Shown here one piece after another: positions 50,001-60,577 of a stretch of DNA of 64,000 nucleotides; the first letter of the stretch is position 1; each line of letters opens with the position of its first letter. The notes under the pieces were generated by a model. That model worked only from the letters and a program-made list of their open reading frames with translations. It made no database searches and was not told the origin of the DNA. This stretch comes from Chenopodium formosanum (lineage: Eukaryota > Streptophyta > Magnoliopsida > Caryophyllales > Amaranthaceae): the NCBI GenBank assembly GCA_024500155.1, contig CM044862.1, forward strand, positions 45,952,001-46,016,000, in the 5' to 3' direction. A program made the position numbers and the translations under genes.

Positions 50001-52740
50001 GCTTTTTGAATCAAAAGAAATTTAAACACATTCAAACAAATCTTTTCGGATCGAAATACAGTCAAACAGATTCAAATCAAGCTTTATGAATCAAAAGAAA
50101 GTCAAACACATTCAAACAATTCTTTTTGAATTAAAAAAAAAAAAAAACACATTTAAACAAAACTTTTTGAATAAAAAGAAAGTCAAACACATTCAAACAA
50201 ATAGTTTTGAATCAAATGAAAGTCAAACACATTCAAACAAATATTTTTAAATCATATAAAAGCCAAACACATTCAAACATAGCTTTTTGAATCAATGGAA
50301 AGTCTAACACATTTAAACAAAGCTTTTTAAATCAAATGAAAGTCAAACACATTCAAATAAATCTTTTTAATCGAAATAAAGTTAAACACATTCAAAAAAA
50401 GCCTTTTGAATCAAATGAAAGTCAAACACGTTCAAACAAATATTTTTGAATAAAATGAAAGTCAAACAGATTGAAACAAATCTTTTTGGATCAAAATACA
50501 ATCAAACACATTCAAACATAGCTTTTTGAATCAAATGAAAGTCAAACACATTCAAACAAAGCTTTTTGAATCAAATGAAAGTCAAACACTTTCAAATAAA
50601 ACTTTTTGAATCAAATGAAAGTCAAACACATTCAAACAAAGCTTTTTTAATCAAATGAAAGTCAAACACGTCCAAACAAAGCTTTTTTAATCATAAGAAA
50701 GTCGAACACGTTCAAACAAAGCTTTTTGAATCAAATGAAATTTAAACACATTCAAAGAAATCTTTTTTGGATCGAAATACATTCAAACAAAGCTTTATGA
50801 ATAAAAAAAAAAGTCAAACACATTCAAACATTTCTTTTTGAATCGAAAAAAAGTAAAAACACATTCAAACAAAGCTTTTTGAATCAAAAGAAAGTCAAAC
50901 ACATTCAAACAAAGTTTTTTGAATCAAATAAAAGTCAAACACATTTAAACAAATGTTTTTAAATCATATGAAAGTCAAACACATTGAAGCATAGCTTTTT
51001 GAATCAAATGAAAGTTAAACACATGTAAACAAAGCTTTTTAAATCAAATGAAAGTCAAACACATTTAAATAAAGCTTTTTGAATCAAATGAAAGTCAAAA
51101 ACATTCAAATAAATCTTTTTAAATCGAAAAAAAGTAATAACACATTTAAACAAAGCTTTTTGAATCAAAAGAAAGTCAAACACATTCAAACAAAGTTTTT
51201 TGAATCAAATAAAAGTCAAACACATTTAAACAAATGTTTTTAAATCATATGAAAGTCAAACACATTTAAGCATAGCTTTTTGAATGAAATGAAAGTTAAA
51301 CACATTTAAACAAAGCTTTTTAAATCAAATGAAAGTCAAACACATTCAAATAAATCTTTTTGAATCGAAATAAAGTCAAACACATTCAAACAAAGCTTTA
51401 TGAATCAAATGAAAGTCAAACACATTCAAACAAAGCTTTTTTTATCAAATGAAAGTCAAACACATTAAAAAAAAGCTTATTGAATCAAATGAAATTTAAA
51501 CATATTGAAAAAAATCTTTTTGGATCTAAATACATTCAAACACATTCAAACAAAGGTTTATGAATGAAAAGAAAGTCGAACACATTGTAACAATTCAATT
51601 TGAATCGAAAAAAAGTAAAAACACATTCAAACAAAGCTTTTTGATTTAAACGAAAGTCAAACACATTCAAACAAAGTTTTTTGAATCAAATAAAAGTCAA
51701 ACACATTTAAACAAATGTTTTTAAATCATATGAAAATCAAACACATTTAAGAATAGCTTTTTGAATCAAATGTAGGTTTAACACATTTAAACTAAGCTTT
51801 TTGAATCAAATGAAGGTATAATACATTCAAACAAAGCTTTTTGAATCAAATGAAAGTCAAATACATTCAAACAAAGCTTTTTAAATCATATAAAAGCCAA
51901 ACACATTTAAACAAAGCTTTTTAAATCAAATGAAAGTCAAACACATTCAAACAAAGCTTTTTGAATCAAATGAAAGTCAAACACATTCAATCAAATTTTT
52001 TTGACTCGAAATAAAGTCAAACACATTCAAACAAAGTTTTTTGAATCAAATGAAAGTCAAACACATTCAAACAAAGGTTTTTAAATCAAATGAAATTTAA
52101 AGACATTCAAAGAAATCTATTTTGGATCGAAATACATTCAACACATTGAAACAAAGCTTTATGAATCAAAAGAAAGTCAAACACATTCAAACATTTCTTT
52201 TTGAATCCAAAAAAAGTAAAAACACATTCAAACAATACTTTTTGAATTAAAAGAAAGTCAAACACATTAAAATAAAAGTATTTTGAATCAAATGAAAGTC
52301 AGACACATTCAAACAAAGCTTTTTGAATCATATTAAAGTCGAACACGTTCGAACAAAGCTTTTTGCATTAAATGATAGTCAAACACATTCAAATAAAGCT
52401 TTTTGAATCAAATGAAAGTCAAACACATTCAAACAAATCTTTTTGGATCGAAATACAGTCAAACGCATTCAAACATAGCATTTTGAATCAAATCAATTCA
52501 AACACATTAAAATAAGCTTTTTAAATCAAATGAAAGTAAAAACATTCAAACAAATCTTTTTGAATCGAAATAAAGTCAAACACATTCAAACATAGCTTTT
52601 AAATCAAATGAAAGTCAAACACAAAACATAGATTTTTAAATTAATTGAAAGTCAAACACATTCAAACAAATCTTTTTTAATCCTATGAAAGTCAAACACA
52701 TTCAAATATAACTTTTTGAATTAAATGAAAGTGAAACAAA
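47035..52740. repeat. Tandem duplication of a 2.75-2.95-kb satellite segment
   Basis: ttttcggatcgaaatacag at 47091 recurs at 50043 (offset 2952). gtcgaacacattg at 48822 recurs, with one mismatch, at 51575 (offset 2753). ttaaagtcgaacacgttcg at 49581 recurs at 52333 (offset 2752). Copies are about 47035-49990 and 49990-52740. The change of offset by about 200 bp (5 monomers) reflects a further internal difference: copy one contains two 481-bp units (landmarks 48341 and 48822), which fits gain or loss of monomers. Confidence 0.85.
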
Positions 52741-54855
52741 TTCAAACAAAGCTTTTTGAATTAAATGAAAGTACAACATAATTAAACAAATCTATATGGA
52801 TCAAAATAATGTCGAACACGTTAAAAAAAAAGCTTTATAAATCAAGAGAATGTCAAACACATTCTAACAATTCTTTTTTAATCGAAAAAAGTAAAATACA
52901 TTCAAACAAAGTTTTTTGAATCAAATAAAAGTAAAATACATTCAAACAAAACTTTTTGTATGAAATGAAATTCAAACATATTCAAATAAATCTTTTTTAA
53001 ATCAAATGAAAGTCAAACACATTCAAACATGGCTTTTTGAATCAAATAAAAGTCAAACACATTCAAACAAGCTTTTTGAATCAAATGAAAGTCAAACACA
53101 TTCAAACAAATCTTTTTGAATTAAAATAAAGTCAAACACATTCAAACATAGCATTTTAAATCAAATGAAAGTCCAACACATTCAAACATAGGTTTTTGAA
53201 TCAAATAAAAGTCAAACACATTTAAACAAAGATTTATGAATCAAATAAAAGTCAAACACATTCAAACAAATCTTTTTAAATCATAAGAAAGTCAAACACA
53301 TTCAAAAAAAGCTTTTGAAATAAAAAGAAAGTCAAACACATTTAAACAAAGGTTTTAGAATCAAAATAAAGTCAAACAGATTCAAACATAGCTTTTTAAA
53401 TAAAATGAAAGTCAAACACATTTAAACAAAGCTTTTTGAATCAACTGAAAGTCAAAACACAATCAAACAAATCTTTTTAGATCAAAATACAGTCAAACAC
53501 ATTGAAACAAAGCTTTATGAATCAAAAGAATGTCAAACACATTCTAACAATTCTTTTTTAATCGAAAAAAAGTAAAACACATTCAAACAAAGTTTTTTTT
53601 TTATCCAAAGAAAGTCAAACACGCTAAAATAAAGCTTTTTGAATCAAATGAAAGTCAAACACATTCAAACAAATATTTTAAAATCATATGAAAGTCAAAC
53701 ACATTAAAACATATCTTTTTGAATCAAATTAAATTACAACACATTCAAACAAGCTTTTTGAATCAAATGAAAGTAAAACACATTCAAACAAATCTTTTTG
53801 AATCAAAATAAAGTTAAACACATTCAAAAAAAGCTTTTTGAATCAAATGAAAGTCAAACACATTCAAACAAAGCTTTTTGAATCAAATGAAAGTCAAACA
53901 CATTCAAACAAAGCTTTATGAATCAAATAAAAGTCAAACACATTCAAACAAATCTTGTTAAACCATATGAAAATAAAACACATTCAAACATAGCTTTTTG
54001 AAGAAATGAATGTCAAACACATTCAAACAAAGCTTTTTGTATCAAATGAAAGTCAAACACGTTTAAACAAATCTTTTAAGATGAAAATAATGTCAAACAC
54101 ATTGAAACATAGCTTTTTCAATTTAATGAAAGTCAAACACATTCAAAGAAAGCTTTTTAAATCAAATGAAAGTAAAAAATGTTCAAACAAAGCTTTTTAA
54201 ATCAAATGAAAATCAAATACAATCAAACAATTCTTTTTCAACCGAAAAAAGTAAAACACATTTAAACAAAAGCTTTTTGAATCAAATGAAAATCAAATAC
54301 AATCAAACAATTCTTTTTCAACCGAAAAAAGTAAAACACATTTAAACAAAAGCTTTTTGAATCAAATGAAAGTGAAACACATTCAAACAAATCTTTTTGA
54401 ATCGAAATAAAGTCAAACACATTCAAACATAGCTTTTTAAATCAAATGAAAGTCAAACACATTCAAACAAAGCTTTATAAGTCAAATAAAAGTCAAACAC
54501 ATTCAAACAAATCTTTTTAAATCATATGAAAGTCAAACACATTCAAACAAATCTTTTTAAATCATATGAAAGTCAAACACATTCAAACAAAGCTTTTTGA
54601 ATTAAATGAAAGTCAAACACATTCAAACAAAAATTTTTAAATCATATGAAAGTGAAACACATTCAAATAAAGCTTTTTAAATCAAATGAAAGTCAAACAC
54701 ATTCAAACAAAGCTTTTTGTATCAAATGTAAGTCAAACACATTCAAACAAAGCTTTTTGGATCGAAATAAAGTCAAACTCATTCAAACATAGCTTTTTCA
54801 ATCAAATGAAAGTCAAACACATTCAAACAAAGCTTTTTGAATCAATTGAAAGTAA

Positions 54856-56139
54856 CTAAGACCGAAATAACACTGTGCAAAGCTGGAAAATTTTATCGAG
54901 CACAGACAGCTGCTGAGGCATGTGGGAAGTATCGCCAGGGGTCAAAGCTTGGCGCCAGACTTTTAGACGTAGCGCCAGACGCCAGTATTGGCACCAGGTG
55001 CTACAGTTAAAAACTAGCGACAGTTTCTAATTGCTGGCGCCAACCTCCCCCAATTCCGAGCCAGAAATATGCGTTCTAATTTCGACCTGTTTTTCGTATT
55101 GTTTGCCCGATCCTACTTCCTGATCGATTTTTTTCTCACTTTTCTGAAACCCATATGTGTTCTACATATGGACATAACCCTCTGGAAATTCATGCTCCAT
55201 ATACCTAATTAAACGCTCCGTGCAACAAAGGGTACATCCGAGAATGTTGAATTCACCAAACCATGGAAACGAGTTTTTTCTAAAACTCGCGGTGTCCCAT
55301 CCACTTGCGCCAACCCTTCACGGTTAGGCTTCCGCGCGGTGCATCCGGACAATTAACCATGGACCCTCTATTGACTAAACCATATCCCGAACTTTAGAGA
55401 ACTAGAGCCATGGTTAGGTTGCGAACTCATTGCATCATATTATGCCTACTTGACTAATTGTGCATTATTTGCTGTGCATATGTTCTATGTTTTCTTAACC
55501 GTTTGTTTAACTTGTGTTAAGACTAAATAAACTGATTAATGACTAAAGGACTTTGTTTAATTAATTATTTAATTAATTAGAGCTAATAAATGAACATAAA
55601 ATCGAGTCATAGTTCCTTTAAGTCAACCCGGATTTTTATTCCCGTATACTGCACAAGTGTCAACTTGTTTTGGTCATATCCGGAGTTCTATGAAGAACTA
55701 CGAGTGGTACAACCTATGGATCTGTAGCCCCGAGTTTTATCTTAAATTTGGCGTTGGGTTCATCCAAAGCAGAGTCACAGATAAAAAGTTATGACTAAAA
55801 TACCACAGTCTGTCCAGTTTAATGCATATACGTGAAGTCTTAACTTAGTCTTTGCTTGAGACTAGTCACATAGTCTAACCACATGGTCATGACAAGGGTC
55901 TTAACATATCACCTACACTCACTAGTCTTGGCACACACTTTGAGTATACGTCACCATGACCATGTCTTAGGTTCATACATGAGTCGGTCTTTTTTCGTCA
56001 TTTGAGTTGAGGGGTACATTCTATTCCTAATTTTCCATACCCCTCCATCTACATCATTTTCCTTCACATTCTATTCCAATCTTTCTTCACTTCCTCCATC
56101 CATTGAATGTTGAATAAAGTTTGAGTCAAATAATTAATA
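54856..56139. other. Non-repetitive AT-rich region upstream of the gag-like pseudogene
   Basis: No supported coding frame. It includes a short GC-richer patch with repeated gcgccagac words (about 54945-55040), including ctggcgccaacc, which could be a decayed primer-binding site but is not diagnostic. It is probably the 5' LTR or leader of a decayed element, but no matching LTR was found on the other side of the gag-like frames. Confidence 0.4.
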
Positions 56140-56271
56140 ATGAACATCCCCAATTTCCTTTTCCACAATACTTGGTCGAGGAGAGAAGGGCGATTAATCA
56201 AGGACAATCTCTTTGTTCAAGTCTCACTTTTCGATAAACCAATTCGTCAAAAGAGGAAGGCTAAAAAGATA

Positions 56272-58401
56272 ATGGCAACTCAAGAAGAAGTCAATGAGCT
56301 TAGGAACCAATTGGTTACCGTGACTGAGACACTTAAGCTACTCACACTCAAGATTGATGATCCCGTGAATCAACAACAAATGGACCTCATGCAAGAGAGT
56401 CTAAGCAAGTTATCTAGTGACTTAAATTTCAGGGCATGAGTTCACAAGGGGTCTCGATGGACAAGGAACTTCTTCCGCATAAGTTCAACGCCACTGACAT
56501 CCCTAAATTCAAGGCAACAAATAACCCTTACTTTCATCTAAGAGCTTTTGAAACCATAATGAACATTAAGGGTATCGATAAGAAGGTTTTCCCCTCTCTG
56601 TTCCTACTATATCTCGAAACCGTTTGTCAACAATGGTTCTTTTCTATTGAGAAAGAAAAAACTTCTTCTTGGGAGTCGATAATAAACGGTTTCATAGATA
56701 GTTATAAGTGCAACATCCAAGACGAAACAGACCACAGACAACTTGAGATGTTAAAACAAAAAGAAAACGAAGGGTTCACTTCTTTCTTCAATAAATGGAG
56801 GGAAACTTCCGCTAATATGGTCAAGGCTCCTACCGAAAAAGAATCTGTGAGGATGTTTATCAAGAATCTCCAAGGGAAGTATTCAAAGCACTTAAAGTAC
56901 CAATACAATTTAAATACTTTCAAAGCTGTCTAAAATATAGGCATTGACATTGAAGATGACCTTCTGAAAGATAATGGTGCGAGAGGAAAGAAGAACGACC
57001 ATCCTTCTTCTCCCTCTCCAATTAATGAGGTACATGTGCCACAAACGCCTCTAAACCACGAATCCAAAGATAAAAAAGGGTGTTCACTCCACTTGGTATG
57101 AGTTATGAAACGACTTTCGAGAAGCTACATCACAAAGGACTAGTCATGCCCATAGGGTCCATCAAAGATCAAGTTCCAGAAGCCAGGCCACCTAAGTGGG
57201 ACCCTAATAAGTACTGCAAATATCACCAAAGAAAGGGTCACGACACTGAGGAGTGTTGGAAACTCAAAGAAGCTATTCAAGATCTGATCGATAATAATGA
57301 AACTCCCGAGATTCTAGCCATCGAAGAGGATCAAATATCCTTCGATCCATCACTTCTTATTACACCTGTAGGAGAGCCGATGATCGAGACAGCTTATATA
57401 ACCTCTCTCGATGAGGTAGCCATGATTTGGGAGGAAGAAAGTCTTTTCTTAGATAATACCAGGGAAGACTCGTCAAATCTAAAAGAGGAAGTTCAAAAAT
57501 TACAAGATGTCGTTGACATGCTCTTGAATGTGGTAGAAGGATTAGCAAATCGGGTAATGGTCATCGGAAAAAATTCTTGCCAAGGGTTTAATGAAGAACT
57601 CAATGCTCCTAAGTCACAGGCAAAACGGACCATTGAAGAATACACACCAATAGGAATGACTTACAATGAAGCTTCTGACTATCTTCACGATCAAGGTCAA
57701 GATCCTCCACCTGAAAAACGTTTTCCCAATTGGGATCCAAATTCCTATTGTCGATACCACAGAGGTCGTGGTCACACTACCAAAGTACGTCGCGCCCTCA
57801 AGGATCGTGTTCAAGTCTTCATTGATTCAAATCTCCTTCATGTTCCTCCGTGCGACAAGAAGGCAAGAATAGTAATAATGGTAACAGTGGCTATAAAGGG
57901 AAGAAGAACGACTATCCTTCTTCTTCCGGAAACACATACTCTAGTAACAGTGTTGGTACTTTTGACCTTAGTGAGATCCTAGCCATGGGTAATCGAAAGC
58001 AACTGAGAAAGGATTTCACCCCTATTGGAATTAGCTACGATAATGCTTTCGATCGACTCCATGCCAAGGGAATCATTACTCCCATTAGTCCTATTCAAGA
58101 TCCCCCACTTAATAAAAGATTGCCTAGTTGGAATCCAAACGAACACTGCAAGTACCACCAAGGTAGCTACGATAATGCTTTCGATCGACTCCATGCAAAG
58201 GGAATCATTACTCCCATTGGTCCTATTCAAGATCCCCCACTTAATAAAAGATTGCCTAGTTGGAATCCAAACGAACACTGCAAGTACCACCAAGGTAGGG
58301 GTCATGCTACTGAGAGCTGTTGGAAGCTAATGGAGGATATGAAAAATTTGATTGATAACAACAAGCTTCCCATACCTCCAGTTTACAAGAAAAGCGAGTG
58401 A
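56272..58401 (+). pseudogene. Gag-like pseudogene with repeated zinc-knuckle modules
   Basis: A broken plant retrotransposon Gag. ATG 56272 (MATQEEVNELRN) starts a short Leu-rich segment to 56439. A second frame, 56436-56933, has the gag capsid core (FHLRAFETIMNIKGIDKKVF, WFFSIEKEKTSSWESI, RQLEMLKQKENEGFTSFF) and ends at TAA. After another shift, 57080-57850 and then 57850-58401 carry modules of the type F/YTPIG-M/I-SY...LH..G...PP...PxWDPNxYCxYHxGRGHxTExCW. Modules begin near 57083, 57639, 58018 and 58165. The second has lost its final Cys region, and the third is cut short by a 132-bp duplication. No protease, RT or integrase follows. It differs from the gag of copies 1-3. Confidence 0.78.
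58033..58296 (+). repeat. 132-bp in-frame tandem duplication inside the gag-like frame
   Basis: agctacgataatgctttcg starts at 58033 and again at 58165. The two 132-bp copies differ at only two or three bases and keep the frame (44 codons), duplicating the spacer and half of a zinc knuckle. Confidence 0.92.
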
Positions 58402-59709
58402 TGATAAAGTAAACAACACAAGACAAGCGGCGAGCTTCAACGATAAGATTTCGTGACCTCTTTTTTCTATTTCTTTTTTTTTTACCCTTTCCCCAATAAG
58501 TCTAGCATAAACACCTTTTTATTCTCCTTAGATTTATTTTGCAGGATCATTATATTTTTTCTTTTAATAAAATGAGCATTTATTTCCTTATACATGATCA
58601 TTTCATTATTTTGCATTAAAAAAATATATATAAATAAATAAATCCATGTCGAATTAAGCACAAGGTATACCAATGATTTGAGGCACCCTATGTAGCCACG
58701 TCATATCTCCTTTCACCTTTCAAATATGCAATCTTCATAAACCACTTTGAGCCTCGTCTAACGATGGAACATTCTTTTTTCAACCAACATCTACCTAACC
58801 TTGGGATGGGATGGTGTGCAACTTATGCAATTCTAAAAAAGGGCTTGAGTGATTCAAAAAATTAAAATAGCAAAAATAAGAAAAAGCAAAATAATAAATA
58901 AAAGTGTACAAAAGGGCAAGTGTTCCAATATCTTCGATAAGAACACGTCTCAGATTGCGTCTCTTATCGAGTGCTCGGTACCGTGCCTGAGAAACATGAA
59001 TGCCAAGTGGGTGATAGACTACATGATTGCGATTGCCCAAGCTTATAAAAAATAAAATAGATGCTAAAGCAAAAGATAAAAGAGAGCTAAAAGAGAGTAG
59101 AAACTCAAGCATAAAAATATAAAGATTCAAAAGCGAGGTTGCACACCTTGGGGGCTTATCGAGGGTCTTGAGCCTTTATCCCTTTCTTCTATAAACTTTA
59201 GCCTAACCACGTTACAACCCTTAAAAAGATCTTTTTGAGGTATACATGCACTTGTGCGAGGTTCGGCTAGAGCTACATTCGGCCTGATTCCTAACGGATA
59301 CGTAGGCAACCTCACATCGAGGTGCGGCCGTAATAAACATGCATTCATATTTACATTCACACACTCACACCATGATCATATCAAGGGATCTCCAATTCTA
59401 ATCCCTATTCACTTAGAGCTAGACTTGGGGGCTTGATCCCTACATCATTAGCTTACCTAGCCTAAGAGTCACCACCATTTGACTCTTTTCAATAATATCT
59501 TTCCACACACTTAGCTCTTGCGGCCTAACTTTAGTGTCACTTTCACACACCGCACAAATACATGACCAAATATACTTCCCTTAGGAACCCTTTGTCATGA
59601 AATCTTAATGCTTAAGCATGCCTTGTCATATCAACATCACTCATCAATCATAATTGTCATTGCATCACGAAGTTTGGAGTGCTTAGCCTCCGTGACTAAG
59701 TTACCCAAA
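58402..59709. other. Non-coding AT-rich region up to copy 3
   Basis: No supported gene. Two cttgggggctt words (59149 and 59424 areas) resemble polypurine-tract contexts and might mark a decayed 3' end of the gag-like element, but no LTR pair was recognised. It ends at the LTR of copy 3, inserted after acccaaa. Confidence 0.4.
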
Positions 59710-60204
59710 TGTTTTGGGTGTTTTTTGTCCCTTGGGAGAGTTACAACACGAAAACTGATCCGTAGTGAGCTGTACCTGCAAAACCAACGGAGACACCTGT
59801 TGGGTGGTGCTCCGCCTCCGACGCACAAGTTAGTAACTTGAAACGGGATAAAGAGAACGGAAATTTAGGTGGGTATCTGCTCGGATTCCAAGCTCAGGTG
59901 TTTCTCTGGTGTCAGAGAATACAGTTGCAATAATTGGTCAAAAAATCGTCCTCTCAAAATGAGGAACATCCCCCTATTTATAGGGTCATTGGGAATTTCC
60001 CCTGATTAGGTCACTGTACCCTAATCATTGGTGGGCTGCGCCGTATTCCGGCTTTCTCGGGATTTGGGCCTGAAGGCCGCCTTTTCCCTTCTATCTCTGG
60101 AATGACACGTGTCAAACAGGGGTTGGTCCATTTTGGACCAATCTGAGGCTGACACGTGTCACCCTCTGATTGGACCACGTGGCAGGGTAAAAATACCCTA
60201 AACA
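59710..60204 (-). repeat. 3' LTR of copy 3 (about 495 bp)
   Basis: On the plus strand it runs from tgttttgggtg to ccctaaaca, the reverse complement of the other LTRs. The TATA box on the minus strand is at 59982-59975. CACGTG cores are retained. Confidence 0.94.
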
Positions 60205-60577
60205 TTTGCCCCTCACAGATGTGACGTGGCATGCCACGTGGCATCTGTGACACATGTCACTCTTCGGTTGGCGGTAATTTTACAGTTACAGAGTAACCGT
60301 TCACCTTTCAGGTAAATTACGGAAATGCCCCCGTATTTACCCCATATAAATAGTCGTTTTACCCTCATAATTTTGTACGTTTTACAAAAATTTTCTAGAG
60401 AGGAAAACTTTGAGAGAGCAGAAGCCATCCGTTTGAGTCAGGCGCAAGCAAGAAACTTTTTGTTCTTACGCAACCCAGCCGGACCCGCCCTCCTTCAGAT
60501 ACCAATTACAAAGGTACCGTCTCTGTCTCTCTCAGCTCTTTTCTTTTTTCACCGCCTGTACATATTTTTTGCAATAA
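60205..60577 (+). promoter_or_regulatory. Antisense-gene promoter and leader, copy 3
   Basis: The reversed polypurine tract (60205-60214) is followed by a 32-bp near-perfect palindrome centred on gcatgc (60216-60247) with ACGTGG/CCACGT arms. Then comes the TATA box TATAAATA at 60345-60352. Transcription would be expected to start near 60375-60385. The ATG at 60578 (context aataaATGG) is 226 bp from the TATA box, the same spacing as in copies 1 and 2. Confidence 0.7.
60345..60352 (+). promoter_or_regulatory. TATA box of the antisense gene, copy 3
   Basis: TATAAATA in ccccatataaatag. Corresponding boxes read CATATATATAA (copy 1, 17467-17459) and CATATATATAG (copy 2, 31487-31479) on the minus strand. 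The flanking cccc and the distance to the ATG are conserved. Confidence 0.7.

Larger units (their letters stand above)
38264..54855. repeat. 40-bp satellite array, block 3 (about 415 monomers)
   Basis: The largest uninterrupted satellite block, in the same orientation and with the same three monomer types as blocks 1 and 2. It contains no insertions but clear higher-order structure, listed separately. The right end fades at gaatcaattgaaagtaac, after which the sequence is unrelated. Local exact dimers occur, such as an 80-bp repeat around 54241 and 54321. Open frames inside (39677, 40800, 41501, 46974, 47814, 54006) are repeat by-products. Confidence 0.95.

Noticed and set aside
54945..55040. 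Possible primer-binding site ctggcgccaacc upstream of the gag-like pseudogene
   Set aside because: Only the first seven bases are PBS-like, no LTR end precedes it, and gcgcc words are repeated locally.
59140..59440. Two cttgggggctt words as polypurine tracts of the gag-like element
   Set aside because: No LTR could be recognised after either, and no matching sequence lies upstream of the gag-like frames.
60545..60577. 5'-UTR intron in the antisense gene (donor-like ggtaccgtc near 60510, acceptor-like ttttttgca before the ATG)
   Set aside because: The acceptor lacks AG (ttttttgcaata), so no GT-AG intron can be placed there.
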